DNA of 64,000 nucleotides from Lutibaculum sp963816555 (GCA_963816555.1 CAWFLD010000004.1:496001-560000), one strand, 5' to 3'. Numbered from the stretch's first letter, positions 54,599 to 63,845 are shown. Numbers and translations: made by a program. The notes: generated by a model not told the origin, from the sequence alone.

Positions 54599-56575
54599 AT
54601 GCTCGGCAAGCTCACCCTCGAGGCGATCCCCTACCACGAGCCGATCATCATGGGCGCCGTCGGCTTCATGGTGCTCGGCGGCATCGCGCTGTTCGCGGCG
54701 ATCACCTATTTCGGCCTGTGGCGCTACCTGTGGGACGAGTGGCTGACCTCGGTCGACCACAAGAGGATCGGCATCATGTACGTCGTGCTGGCGATGGTGA
54801 TGCTGCTGCGCGGCTTCTCCGACGCCATCATGATGCGCACGCAGCAGGCCATGGCCTCGACCGGCGGCGCCGGCTACCTGCCGCCGGAGCACTTCGACCA
54901 GGTCTTCACCGCGCACGGCGTCATCATGATCTTCTTCATGGCGATGCCGTTCATCATCGGCCTGATGAACTTCGCCGTGCCGCTGCAGATCGGCGCGCGC
55001 GACGTCGCCTTCCCCTACCTCAACAATCGTGAGCTTCTGGCTGACCGCGGCCGGCGCGATCCTGATCAACGTCTCGCTCGGCGTCGGCGAGTTCGCGCGC
55101 ACCGGCTGGCTCGCCTACCCGCCGCTCTCCGAGCTCGGCTACAGCCCCGGCGTCGGCGTCGACTACTACCTCTGGGCCTGCAGATCTCGGGGCTCGGCAC
55201 GCTGCTCGCGGGCGTCAACTTCATCACGACGATCCTGAAGATGCGCGCGCCCGGCATGACCCTGATGAAGATGCCGATCTTCACCTGGACCACGCTGTGC
55301 GCGAACATGCTGATCGTCGCGGCCTTCCCGATCCTCACGGCGACGCTCGGCATGCTGACGCTCGACCGCTATCTCGGCATGCACTTCTTCACGAACTCGG
55401 CGGGCGGCAACCCGATGATGTACGTGAACCTCATCTGGGCGTGGGGCCACCCCGAGGTCTACATCCTGATCCTGCCGTGCTTCGGCATCTTCTCCGAGGT
55501 CATCGCGACCTTCTCGGGCAAGCGGCTGTTCGGCTACACCTCGATGGTCTACGCCACGGTGTGCATCACCGTGCTGTCCTTCATGGTGTGGCTGCACCAC
55601 TTCTTCACGATGGGCTCGGGCGCCGACGTGAACGCCTTCTTCGGCATCACGACGATGATCATCTCGATCCCGACCGGCGTGAAGATCTTCAACTGGCTGT
55701 TCACGATGTATCGCGGCCGGGTGCGCTTCACGACGCCCGTGCTGTGGACGCTCGGCTTCATCGTCACCTTCACGATCGGCGGCATGACGGGCGTGCTGAT
55801 GGCGGTGCCGGCGGCCGACTTCGTGCTGCACAACTCGCTGTTCCTGATCGCCCACTTCCACAACGCGATCATCGGCGGCGTGGTGTTCGGCTGCATGGCC
55901 GGCTTCAGCTACTGGTTCCCCAAGGCGCTCGGCTTCAGGCTCGACGAGCGGCTCGGCAAGATCTCGTTCTGGTGCTGGCTCGTCGGCTTCTACGTCGCCT
56001 TCATGCCGCTCTACGCGCTCGGCCTGATGGGCATGACGCGGCGCCTCGACCACGTCGACAACCCGGTCTGGCACGTCTACCTCGTCGTCGCGATGATCGG
56101 CGCCGGCATCATCATGTGCGGCATCGTCGCCCAGCTCGCCCAGATCGTCGTCAGCATCAGGAACCGGCACGCCCTCGCCGATGCGACCGGCGATCCCTGG
56201 AACGGCCGCACGCTCGAGTGGGCCGTCGCCTCGCCGCCCCCCTTCTACAACTTCGCCGCGACGCCCTCCGTCGACGACCGCGACCAGTTCTGGGAGATGA
56301 AGGAGCTCGGCATCGCCCAGCGGCCGCAGCCGCACTACCGGCGCATCCACATGCCCTCGAACACCGGCACGGGCGTCATCGTCAGCGCGCTCGCCGGCGT
56401 CCTCGGCTTCGCCCTCGTCTGGCACATCTGGTGGCTCGCCGCCTTCGCCTTCCTCGGGGCGCTCGCCCGGGCGATCTCGCACTCCTTCGACGAGAACCGC
56501 GACTACTACGTGCCCTCGAGCCAGGTCGCACGGACCGAGGGGAAGTACTTCCAGCAACTGCCGCAGCAGGCCTGA
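54599..56575 (+). CDS. cyoB: Cytochrome bo3 ubiquinol oxidase subunit I (paired frame changes inside)
   Basis: About 658 aa. Haem-copper oxidase subunit: low-spin haem His in FTAHGVIMIFF, CuB/crosslink motif WAWGHPEVYILILP, the His-His pair WLHHFFTMGSG and the haem o3/b ligands LIAHFHNAIIGG. Between about 55028 and 55180 the frame is shifted: +1 at CGTGAGC (expected CTGAGC) and -1 at GGGCCTG (expected GGGCCCTG). They cancel, so the ORF stays open but about 50 residues are misread as an arginine-rich stretch. In the other frame the expected helix SFWLTAAGAILINVSLGVGE is found. Confidence 0.93.
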   Translation: MLGKLTLEAIPYHEPIIMGAVGFMVLGGIALFAAITYFGLWRYLWDEWLTSVDHKRIGIMYVVLAMVMLLRGFSDAIMMRTQQAMASTGGAGYLPPEHFDQVFTAHGVIMIFFMAMPFIIGLMNFAVPLQIGARDVAFPYLNNRELLADRGRRDPDQRLARRRRVRAHRLARLPAALRARLQPRRRRRLLPLGLQISGLGTLLAGVNFITTILKMRAPGMTLMKMPIFTWTTLCANMLIVAAFPILTATLGMLTLDRYLGMHFFTNSAGGNPMMYVNLIWAWGHPEVYILILPCFGIFSEVIATFSGKRLFGYTSMVYATVCITVLSFMVWLHHFFTMGSGADVNAFFGITTMIISIPTGVKIFNWLFTMYRGRVRFTTPVLWTLGFIVTFTIGGMTGVLMAVPAADFVLHNSLFLIAHFHNAIIGGVVFGCMAGFSYWFPKALGFRLDERLGKISFWCWLVGFYVAFMPLYALGLMGMTRRLDHVDNPVWHVYLVVAMIGAGIIMCGIVAQLAQIVVSIRNRHALADATGDPWNGRTLEWAVASPPPFYNFAATPSVDDRDQFWEMKELGIAQRPQPHYRRIHMPSNTGTGVIVSALAGVLGFALVWHIWWLAAFAFLGALARAISHSFDENRDYYVPSSQVARTEGKYFQQLPQQA

Positions 56576-56576
56576 C

Positions 56577-57224
56577 ATGAACATTCACAGCCACGGCTCC
56601 CACGACGCGTTCACCGACGCCGCCACCGCGCTCATCGACTCCATCGACGCGCCGGAGGAGCATCACGACGACGGGTCCACGGCCACGCTCGGCTTCTGGA
56701 TCTACCTGATGAGCGACTGCATCCTGTTCGCCGCGATCTTCGCGAGCTTCGCGGTGCTCAGGAACCAGACCGCCGGCGGCCCGACCGGCCACGAGATCTT
56801 CGAGCTGCCCTACGTGCTGGTCGAGACGGGCTGCCTGCTCGTCTCGAGCTTCACCTTCGGCATGGCGATGATCTCCCTGGAGAACGGCCGCAGGCAGGCG
56901 GTGCTGCGCTGGCTCGGCGTGACGCTGCTGCTCGGCCTCGCCTTCCTCGGGCTCGAGGTCAACGAGTTCGCCAACCTGATCGCCGAAGGCGCCGGGCCCG
57001 ACCGCTCGGGCTTCCTGTCGGCCTTCTTCACCCTCGTCGGCACGCACGGCCTGCACGTCACCGCCGGCATCGTCTGGATGGTCGTCCTGATGGCCCACCT
57101 GATGCGCCGCGGCCTGAGCGAGGCGAACCGCACGCGGCTGATGTGCCTCAGCCTGTTCTGGCATTTCCTCGACATCGTCTGGATCGGCGTCTTCACCGTC
57201 GTCTATCTCGCGGGAGTGGCCTGA
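56577..57224 (+). CDS. cyoC: Cytochrome bo3 ubiquinol oxidase subunit III
   Basis: 215 aa with five membrane helices. LGFWIYLMSDCILFAAIFAS and the EIFELPYVLVETGCLLVSSF segment match CyoC; the C-terminal half has GTHGLHVTAGIVWMVVL and FWHFLDIVWIGVFTVVYLAG. A His-rich N-terminus (MNIHSHGSHDAF) precedes the first helix. The start is 1 bp past the cyoB stop and the stop overlaps cyoD. Confidence 0.95.
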   Translation: MNIHSHGSHDAFTDAATALIDSIDAPEEHHDDGSTATLGFWIYLMSDCILFAAIFASFAVLRNQTAGGPTGHEIFELPYVLVETGCLLVSSFTFGMAMISLENGRRQAVLRWLGVTLLLGLAFLGLEVNEFANLIAEGAGPDRSGFLSAFFTLVGTHGLHVTAGIVWMVVLMAHLMRRGLSEANRTRLMCLSLFWHFLDIVWIGVFTVVYLAGVA

Positions 57225-57607
57225 TGGACGCGCTGAACCCCGCCTATCACCCCGCCCCCGGCGGCGGCCACGACCACCGCGAGGCCGGCGGCGCGCATGT
57301 CAGCATGCGCGACTACGTCATCGGCTTCTGGGCCTCCGTCGTCCTGACGGCGATCCCCTTCGCGCTCGTCATGTCCGGGGCGCTGTCCTCGGCCGTGGCG
57401 GTGCCGGTCTGCGCCGGCTTCGCCGTGGTGCAGATCGTCGTGCACCTCGTCTACTTCCTGCACATGAAGGGCTCGTCGGCCCGGTCCTGGAACATGGCCG
57501 CCTTCGTCTTCACGCTGGTGATCCTGGCGATCCTCGTCGCCGGCTCGCTCTGGGTCATGTACCACCTGAACGCCAACATGATGCCCGGCATGATGCCGGA
57601 GGGCTGA
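57224..57607 (+). CDS. cyoD: Cytochrome bo3 ubiquinol oxidase subunit IV
   Basis: 127 aa. Three membrane helices with the family motif DYVIGFWASVVLTAIPFAL, FAVVQIVVHLVYFLHMKGS and FVFTLVILAILVAGSLWVMY. The ATG overlaps the cyoC stop by one base (TGATG). The N-terminus is His- and Gly-rich. It completes the operon; no cyoE (haem o synthase) follows here. Confidence 0.95.
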   Translation: MDALNPAYHPAPGGGHDHREAGGAHVSMRDYVIGFWASVVLTAIPFALVMSGALSSAVAVPVCAGFAVVQIVVHLVYFLHMKGSSARSWNMAAFVFTLVILAILVAGSLWVMYHLNANMMPGMMPEG

Positions 57608-57659
57608 CGCCGCCGGCCCGCGGGTTGTCCTGCGGACCGATTGGGCTAGATTGATGCGC

Positions 57660-58358
57660 ATGAGCGACGTGATGGCGACACAAGATCAGGATCCGAAGGA
57701 CCGTCTCCTCGACGCTGCGCTGGCGCTGGCGGCACGGCGGCCGTGGGACGAGGTCTCTCTGCACGACATCGCGACCGAGGCGCACGTCTCGCTCGCCGAG
57801 CTGCATTCGAGCTTCCGCGACAAGACCGACATCCTCGTCGCGCTGGGCGACCGGACGGACCAGCAGGTGCTCGAGAACCTCGACACCGGGATGACCGGCG
57901 AGCCGGCGCGCGAGCGCCTGTTCGACGTCATGATGGCCCGCTTCGACGTGCTGCGGCCGCACCGCGCCGCCGTGCGCTCGATCGTCCACGCCGTGTCGCG
58001 GTCGCCCGGCGACCTGATCCGGCTGCGCGACGCCGGCATGCGCTCGATGGTCTGGACGCTCGAGGCGGCCGGCATCGAGTCCGGCGGCCAGATCGGCATG
58101 GTGCGGGCGCAAGGGCTCGCCCTCGTCTTCGCCCGCACGCTGCGCGTCTGGCTCGAGGACGACGATCCCGGCATGGCCAAGACGATGGTCGCGCTCGACC
58201 GGCGCCTGCGCGAGGGCGAGCGGGCCATGGGCTTCGCCGAGGGCCTGTCGCGCATGTTCGGCCGCTTCGGCAATCTCGGCCGCCGCCGGCACGACCATCC
58301 GGAGTTCGGCGACTACGGCGACCGGCCCGAGCAGGAAGGCGCCGGCTCCGGGATCTGA
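57660..58358 (+). CDS. TetR-family regulator near the cyo operon
   Basis: 232 aa. The N-terminal TetR-like helix-turn-helix is present but diverged (LLDAALALAARRPWDEVSL then HDIATEAHVSLAELHSSFRD). The C-terminal domain (RPHRAAVRSIVHAVSRSPGD) resembles the COQ9-like/TetR_C group. ATG at 57660 was chosen; earlier ATG/TTG codons are in frame. It follows cyoD by 52 bp and may be co-transcribed. A GC hairpin spans its stop codon. Confidence 0.8.
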   Translation: MSDVMATQDQDPKDRLLDAALALAARRPWDEVSLHDIATEAHVSLAELHSSFRDKTDILVALGDRTDQQVLENLDTGMTGEPARERLFDVMMARFDVLRPHRAAVRSIVHAVSRSPGDLIRLRDAGMRSMVWTLEAAGIESGGQIGMVRAQGLALVFARTLRVWLEDDDPGMAKTMVALDRRLREGERAMGFAEGLSRMFGRFGNLGRRRHDHPEFGDYGDRPEQEGAGSGI

Positions 58359-58415
58359 GATCCCGGGCATCGGAAATCTCGTTCATCTGAAACCTCGGGC
58401 ATCTGAAATCTTGCC
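58348..58415. repeat. Hairpin and three 16-bp imperfect tandem repeats
   Basis: A perfect 8-bp stem (58348-58355 with 58359-58366) has the TetR stop codon TGA as its loop. It is followed directly by three 16-bp units at 58368-58383, 58384-58399 and 58400-58415, of form CATCTGAAAYCTCGKK with a few mismatches. They fill the gap before csaA. Confidence 0.75.
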
Positions 58416-58446
58416 CGGGGGGCGGGGCCATGCTACCCGCCCCTTC

Positions 58447-58797
58447 ATGAACGACGTTTCAGACACCATTTCCTTCGACGACTTCGCGAAGGTCGACATC
58501 CGCGTCGGCACGATCGTCGAGGCCGAGGACTTTCCCGAGGCGCGCAAGCCGGCGATCAAGCTGAAGATCGACTTCGGCGGCCAGATCGGCATCAAGAAGT
58601 CGTCCGCCCAGATCACCGCGCATTACAACCCGGACGAGCTGCTCGGCCGGCAGGTGCTGGCCGTGACCAACTTCCCGCCGCGCCAGATCGGCAAGTTCAT
58701 GTCGGAGGTGCTGACGCTCGGCCTCCCCGACGTGCAGGGCGAGGTCGTGCTGGTCGGCCCCGAGCGGCCGGTCACGAACGGCAGCCGCCTTTTCTAG
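58447..58797 (+). CDS. csaA: tRNA-binding domain protein CsaA
   Basis: 116 aa single tRNA-binding (OB-fold, EMAP-II-like) domain: DFAKVDIRVGTIVEAEDFPE, KIDFGGQIGIKKSSAQITAH, VLAVTNFPPRQIGKFMSEVL. CsaA is a homodimeric protein with chaperone-like and tRNA-binding properties. Length matches the family. Convergent with the following MFS gene, 25 bp apart. Confidence 0.92.
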   Translation: MNDVSDTISFDDFAKVDIRVGTIVEAEDFPEARKPAIKLKIDFGGQIGIKKSSAQITAHYNPDELLGRQVLAVTNFPPRQIGKFMSEVLTLGLPDVQGEVVLVGPERPVTNGSRLF

Positions 58798-58822
58798 GCC
58801 CCCGTCTCGCGCGGTCGCGGTC

Positions 58823-60004
58823 TCAGGACCGCGCCACGCCGAGGCCGACGCCCATCGCGCGCGGCGACGGCAGCAGGAGGCCCGAGACGGCGAGGACCAG
58901 CGCCGTTGCCCCCGCGAAGATCCAGAAGACGAGCGCGAGCCCGCCGCTCAGCGCGTAGGTGTACGAGATCAGCGGCACCACGGCCGAGCTGACCCCGAGC
59001 GACAGCAGGAACTGCACGGAATAGGCGCGGCCCCGCCATTCCGCCGAGACGTAGTGGCTGACGAGCCAGGCGCCGACCGGGATCGTCCCGAACACGGCCA
59101 GCATCAGCGGCACCGCCGCGACCACCACCAGCGGCCCCTCGAGCCGCGCGATCAGCGCGAGCAGCGCCGTCTGCAGCACCACCATGACCATCAGGATCGG
59201 CTTCGGGCCGACCCGGTCGAGCAGCCGCCCCACGGGGATCTGCGTGAAGGCGGCGAGCGCGAAGACGAGCGACGCGTAGGAGCCGACGGCGGCGAGATCG
59301 CCGTCGTGCAGCCGCTCCGAGAAGAGCTTGGGCAGCGCGATCGTCACGCCGTTGAACACGACGCCGCCGAGGAGCGAGTTCACCGCGACGACGACGAGCA
59401 CCCTGACCTGGTCCGCCGCCGCGCCGGCCGGCTGCGCCGCCGCCGGCCCCGCGGCGGCCGCCCTGCCCGCGCCGCGGAAGCTCGCGAGAAAGCCGAGGCC
59501 GAGCACGCAGGAGACGATGCCCGGCGCGACGAACGCCGTCCGCCAGCCGAGGCTCGCCGTCAGCCACGCCGTCACCAGCGCGGCCGCCGCCACCCCGATA
59601 TTGCCGAACACGCCGTTGACGCCGAGCGCCCTGCCCCGGCGCTCCGCCACCCGCACGACGAGGGCCGTGCCGACGGGGTGGTAGATGGCCGCGAACACGC
59701 CGATCGCGGCCAGTCCCGCCGCGAGGCTCCACGGCCCCGTGGCGAAGCCGGTGGCGATGCTCGACAGGCCGAGCCCGAAGAAGAACACCGTCATCATCGG
59801 CCGCGCGCCGAAGCGGTCGCCGAGCCAGCCCGCGACCGGCGTCGCCACCGCGAAGGCGACGAAGCCGGGCGTGCCGAGGCTGAGGGCCTGGGCGTAGCTC
59901 ATGTCCCACGCCGGATGGATCGCCAGCACCGCCGTCGGGAAGATCAGCAGGAAGAAATGGTCGAGGAAGTGCGCGAGATTGAGGAACAGGGCCGGCGACA
60001 GCAT
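58823..60004 (-). CDS. MFS transporter
   Basis: 393 aa with 12 hydrophobic helices. The cytoplasmic loop motif is VAGWLGDRFGARPMMTVFF, and the second half has a related GRLLDRVGPKPILMV. FGTIPVGAWLVSHYVSAEWR and the overall pattern recall the FSR (fosmidomycin-resistance-like) branch of the superfamily, but the substrate cannot be stated. It is transcribed away from the sensor-kinase gene's start, separated by 91 bp. Confidence 0.85.
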   Translation of the reverse strand: MLSPALFLNLAHFLDHFFLLIFPTAVLAIHPAWDMSYAQALSLGTPGFVAFAVATPVAGWLGDRFGARPMMTVFFFGLGLSSIATGFATGPWSLAAGLAAIGVFAAIYHPVGTALVVRVAERRGRALGVNGVFGNIGVAAAALVTAWLTASLGWRTAFVAPGIVSCVLGLGFLASFRGAGRAAAAGPAAAQPAGAAADQVRVLVVVAVNSLLGGVVFNGVTIALPKLFSERLHDGDLAAVGSYASLVFALAAFTQIPVGRLLDRVGPKPILMVMVVLQTALLALIARLEGPLVVVAAVPLMLAVFGTIPVGAWLVSHYVSAEWRGRAYSVQFLLSLGVSSAVVPLISYTYALSGGLALVFWIFAGATALVLAVSGLLLPSPRAMGVGLGVARS

Positions 60005-60095
60005 GGGAATCTCCGCAAGGGAGCGGGTCCGGCTCCCGGGGACCCGAGGCTAGCCTGCGGCAGCGTCCGAGGCCAGCGCCGCGCCGGGCTGGCGG

Positions 60096-61472
60096 TCAAA
60101 CCGGGATGCGCACCGTCGCCTTGAGGCCGCCCATCTCGCTGTCGGACAGCATGATCTCGCCGCCGTGGCTGCGCGCCACGTCGCGCGCGATGGCGAGGCC
60201 GAGCCCGGTGCCGCCGCTCTTGCGGCTGCGCGAATCGTCGGCCCGGAAGAACGGCCGGAACACGTCCTCGCGCAGGTTCTCCGGGATGCCCGGCCCGTCG
60301 TCCTCGACGACGAAGGTCAGCCAGGACTGGCCGCGCGCGCCGCTGATGCGCACCTCGTCGCCGTAGCGGCAGGCATTGGCGACGAGGTTGCCGATGCAGC
60401 GCTTGATGGCGTTCGGCTTCACCGTGGCGAGCGGCTCGCCGGAGAACTGCACCGTGGCGCGGTCGCCGGTGCGCTCGGCGATCATCCGCAGGTCCTCGAG
60501 CAGCGCGGGGACGTCGACCTCCTCCGGCTGTTCGCCCGAGTCGCCCTTGGCGAAGGCCATGTAGTCCTCGAGCATCTGCTGCATCTCCTCCACGTCGCTC
60601 TTCAGCGCCTCGGCTTCGGGCACCTCGGGCAGGAAGGCGAGCTCGAGCTTGAAGCGCGTGAGGATGGTGCGCAGGTCGTGGCTGACGCCGGCGAGCATCG
60701 TCGTGCGCTGCTCGATCTGGCGCTCGATGCGCCGCTTCATCTCGAGGAAGGCCTGCGCCGCCTGGCGCACCTCGCGGGCGCCGGCGGGGCGGAAGTCGTC
60801 GACCTCGCGCCCCTTGCCGAAGCTCTCGGCCGCATCGGCCAGCCGCACGATCGGCTTGAGCTGGTTCCTCAGGAAGACGATCGCGACCGCCAGCAGGACG
60901 AGCGAGGTGCCGACCATCCACATGATGAAGATGAAGGAGTTCGACGCGTAGGCCTGGCTGCGCCGGGCGAAGATCCGCATCACCGTGTCCGGCAGCTGGA
61001 TGCGGATCTCGACGAGGCGGGAGCGGCCGACCGTGTCGATCCAGAAGGGCCGGCCGATCTGCTGCGTGATCTCCTCGCTCAGCGTGCGGTCGAGCAGCGA
61101 GAAGAAGGGCTTGGGGCCGGCCGGCGGCAGCGGCTCCTGCGGCAGGAAGGAGATGATGAGGCCGAAGCGCTCGCGGGCGATGCGGATCAGCTCTTGGTGG
61201 TCGGCGTCCTGCGGATAGGTCTCGTAGACGTCGATCAGCCCGGCGATGCTCGCCGTCACCGCCGCGGAGAGCCGCGAGGTCACCTGCTGCCAGTGGCGCT
61301 CCATGAAGACGAACGCCACCACGGCCTGCAGGATGACGATCGGCGCCACGATGATGATCAGCGAGCGGGCGTAGAGGCCCTTCGGCATCTGGTCGTAGAG
61401 CGCGCGGCTGATCCGCCGCCAGACGAGGCGGGCCCGCAGGCCCGGCCCCATGCTCCGGACGTCGAGGACCAT
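60096..61472 (-). CDS. EnvZ-type sensor histidine kinase
   Basis: 458 aa. Two membrane helices (LIIIVAPIVILQAVVAFVF and FIFIMWMVGTSLVLLAVAI) flank a periplasmic sensor domain of about 120 residues. A HAMP linker and HisKA domain follow with the phospho-acceptor His in AGVSHDLRTILTRFKLEL. The ATPase domain has NLVANACRYGDEV, DDGPGIPENLRED and GTGLGLAIARDVARSHGG. The ATG overlaps the response-regulator stop by one base, so the pair is coupled. Resembles the partner of PetR-like regulators in Hyphomicrobiales. Confidence 0.93.
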   Translation of the reverse strand: MVLDVRSMGPGLRARLVWRRISRALYDQMPKGLYARSLIIIVAPIVILQAVVAFVFMERHWQQVTSRLSAAVTASIAGLIDVYETYPQDADHQELIRIARERFGLIISFLPQEPLPPAGPKPFFSLLDRTLSEEITQQIGRPFWIDTVGRSRLVEIRIQLPDTVMRIFARRSQAYASNSFIFIMWMVGTSLVLLAVAIVFLRNQLKPIVRLADAAESFGKGREVDDFRPAGAREVRQAAQAFLEMKRRIERQIEQRTTMLAGVSHDLRTILTRFKLELAFLPEVPEAEALKSDVEEMQQMLEDYMAFAKGDSGEQPEEVDVPALLEDLRMIAERTGDRATVQFSGEPLATVKPNAIKRCIGNLVANACRYGDEVRISGARGQSWLTFVVEDDGPGIPENLREDVFRPFFRADDSRSRKSGGTGLGLAIARDVARSHGGEIMLSDSEMGGLKATVRIPV

Positions 61473-62195
61473 CAGTCGACCTGGAGCCGGTAGCCGATCC
61501 CGCGGACCGTCTGGAGATGCACCGGGTTGGCGGGATCGGTCTCGATCTTCCGCCTGAGCCGGTTGATCTGCACGTCGACGGCGCGCTCGCTGCCGTTGGC
61601 GCCGGCGGCGAGCTCGAGGCGCGCCACCGTGTCGCCCGGCCGCGAGGCGAAGAGCCGCAGGAGTTCGCGCTCGCGCTCGGTCAGCCGCACGACCTGGTCC
61701 CGGCACTTCAGCTCGCCGCGGCCGAGATGGAAGGCGAACGGGCCGAAGGTCACGGCCTCCTCGTCCTCGGCCGGCGTCGCCGCCGCCGCGCCGGCGCAGC
61801 ACGCTGGAGATGCGCAGCAGGAGCTCGCGCGGCTCGAAGGGCTTCGGCAGGTAGTCGTCGGCGCCCGCCTCGAGGCCCTCGATGCGGTCCTCCGTCTCGT
61901 TGCGCGCCGTCAGCATCAGGATCGGCACCTGCGACTCCTGGCGCAGGGAGAGCGCGAAGGAGATGCCGGATTCGCCCGGCAGCATGAGGTCGAGCACGAT
62001 CAGGTCGAACGTCAGCCCCTCCATCCGGCGGCGCGCCTCGGCGGCCGTCTCGGCGGTCGTGACGCGGAAGCCGTGGCCGGAGAGGTAGCGCGACAGGAGC
62101 GTGCGGATGCGCTCGTCGTCGTCGACCACCAGGAGATGAGGCGCCTCGTCCGTGGGTGGCCGCACCGGCCGTTCCGCTGGAGCAATCTCGGTCAC
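61472..62195 (-). CDS. OmpR-family response regulator, PetR-like (frameshift in sequence)
   Basis: About 240 aa after repair. The receiver domain has LLVVDDDERIRTLLSRYL, the phospho-acceptor Asp in LIVLDLMLPGESGISF and LKPFE-like YLPKPFEPRELLLRI. The C-terminal winged helix is MTFGPFAFHLGRGELKCRD, RLTERERELLRLFASRPGD then VDVQINRLRRKIETDP. A net +1 change lies in the GC repeat at about 61780-61800 (between the domains). Preceded by a MarR gene with a 4-bp overlap, like petP-petR of Rhodobacter capsulatus, where PetR is needed for cytochrome bc1. Confidence 0.92.
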
Positions 62196-62752
62196 GCCTC
62201 GTCGTCCTCCGCTGCCGTGCCCTGCGCCCCCCGCATCAGCGCCGCGACGCGCGGGCGCTCCTCGGGATTGACGACGCTCATCAGGAAGCGCTGCGCCGCC
62301 TCCTTGTCCTCGATCCCGGCGGCCGCGACGGCGCGGCTGAAGCGCTCGAGCTGCGGCCGCGCGAGCCGGGCCGCCAGCGCGGCGCCCCGCGGCGTCGGGT
62401 AGAGCAGCCGCTGCCGGCGGTCGTTGCGGCCGGTCTCCTGGTAGATGAAGCCCTCGTCGACCAGCTGCTTCAGGACCCGGCCGAGACTCTGCTTCGTGAT
62501 CTTCAGGATGTCGAGGAGATCCGCGACCCGCAGGCCCGGATTGCGGCTGACGAAGTGCAGCACCCGGTGGTGCGCGCGGCCGAAGCCGTATTCGTCGAGG
62601 ATCGCGTCGGGGTCGCCGATGAAGTCGCGGTAGGCGAAGAACAGGAGTTCGACGAGCTGGATCAGCTCGTCCTGGCCGTCCTGCGGCGCCTCGGCGGGGT
62701 CGTCCGCCATGGTCCGGCGTGCCGTCGTGGAGTCGATATTTATGTCAGCCAT
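62192..62752 (-). CDS. MarR-family regulator, PetP-like
   Basis: 186 aa from the first ATG; an ATG at 62710 gives 172 aa and may be the true start, since the first lies inside a palindrome. The winged-helix domain is LRVADLLDILKITKQSLGRV, LKQLVDEGFIYQETGRNDRR then QRLLYPTPRGAALAARLARP. The stop overlaps the response-regulator start by 4 bp. The same order, petP then petR, is known from Rhodobacter. It is divergent from ilvE with a 187-bp gap. Confidence 0.88.
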   Translation of the reverse strand: MADINIDSTTARRTMADDPAEAPQDGQDELIQLVELLFFAYRDFIGDPDAILDEYGFGRAHHRVLHFVSRNPGLRVADLLDILKITKQSLGRVLKQLVDEGFIYQETGRNDRRQRLLYPTPRGAALAARLARPQLERFSRAVAAAGIEDKEAAQRFLMSVVNPEERPRVAALMRGAQGTAAEDDEA

Positions 62753-62761
62753 GTTGACATA
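62741..62761. promoter_or_regulatory. Candidate MarR operator (7-bp inverted repeat)
   Basis: TATGTCA (62741-62747) and TGACATA (62755-62761) are perfect arms with a 7-base spacer. The site overlaps the upstream ATG of the MarR gene and lies in the MarR-ilvE gap beside a TATAAT sequence (62760-62765). Autoregulation is the simplest reading. Confidence 0.5.
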
Positions 62762-62939
62762 TAATTTTCCGATTGTTACGTAGGCACCGCTGTCGGCGAA
62801 ACAATCGGTCGCGTGTCTGGCGACTTGAGTTCAGAATGCGCGACGGCACGGTTGGTCCGGGCGAAAGATAGCCTAGTCATCTCGGACAGGCAAAGAACCG
62901 CCGGGACCGCGATTCACAAGAGCCCACAAGGAGCTGAAA

Positions 62940-63845
62940 ATGTCCGGCCTTCCCTTCGATCAGCGCGACGGCGTCATCTGGTACGATGGCGGCCTGGTGA
63001 ACTGGGCCGAGGCGAAGCTCCACGTACTGTCGCACGGGCTGCACTACGCCAGCGCGGTGTTCGAGGGCGAGCGCGCCTATGGCGGCCGCATCTTCAAGCT
63101 CGACGAGCACACGAAGCGCCTGCACGCCTCGGCGGAGATGCTGGGCTTCGAGATCCCCTACTCGGTCGACCAGATCAACGCCGCCTGCGACGAGGTCCTC
63201 GCGGCGAACGGCCTCGTCGACGGCTATGTCAGGCCGATCGCCTGGCGCGGCAGCGAGATGATGGGCGTCTCGGCGCAGCACAACACGATCCATCTCGCCA
63301 TCGCGGCGTGGGAGTGGCCCTCCTACTTCGACCCGGCGCAGCGCCTGAAGGGCATCCGCCTCGACATCAGCGAGTGGCGGCGTCCCGATCCCGCGACGGC
63401 GCCGGCCAAGTCGAAGGCCGCCGGCCTCTACATGATCTGCACGCTGTCGAAGCACAGCGCCGAGCGCAAGGGATACGCCGACGCGCTGATGCTCGACTGG
63501 CGCGGCTACGTGGCCGAGGCGACGGGCGCCAACGTCTTCTTCGTGAAGGACGGCGTGCTGCACACCCCGACGCCCGACTGCTTCCTCGACGGCATCACGC
63601 GGCGCACCGTCATCGCGCTCGCCCGCCGGCGCGGCTACGAGGTGGTCGAGCGCCACATCCGGCCCGAGGAGATGCAGGACTTCTCCGAGTGCTTCATCTG
63701 CGGCACCGCCGCCGAGGTGACGCCGGTCTCGGAGATCGGCCCCTACGGCTTCGTGCCGGGCGAGATCACCAAGACGCTGATGGAGGACTACACCGCCGAG
63801 GTGCAGCCCCAGGGCGCGCAGGCGAAGATGGCCGCCAGCGCCTGA
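62940..63845 (+). CDS. ilvE: Branched-chain amino acid aminotransferase
   Basis: 301 aa fold-type IV PLP enzyme. It transaminates Leu, Ile and Val. Motifs are SHGLHYASAVFEGERAYGGR, the phosphate-cup GYADALMLDWRGYVAEATGA then NVFFVKDG, PDCFLDGITRRTVIALARRR and the catalytic Lys in ICTLSKHSAERKG or ASGLY-type KAAGLYM segment. Strong RBS AAGGAG lies upstream of the ATG. Terminated by a strong hairpin. Confidence 0.95.
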   Translation: MSGLPFDQRDGVIWYDGGLVNWAEAKLHVLSHGLHYASAVFEGERAYGGRIFKLDEHTKRLHASAEMLGFEIPYSVDQINAACDEVLAANGLVDGYVRPIAWRGSEMMGVSAQHNTIHLAIAAWEWPSYFDPAQRLKGIRLDISEWRRPDPATAPAKSKAAGLYMICTLSKHSAERKGYADALMLDWRGYVAEATGANVFFVKDGVLHTPTPDCFLDGITRRTVIALARRRGYEVVERHIRPEEMQDFSECFICGTAAEVTPVSEIGPYGFVPGEITKTLMEDYTAEVQPQGAQAKMAASA

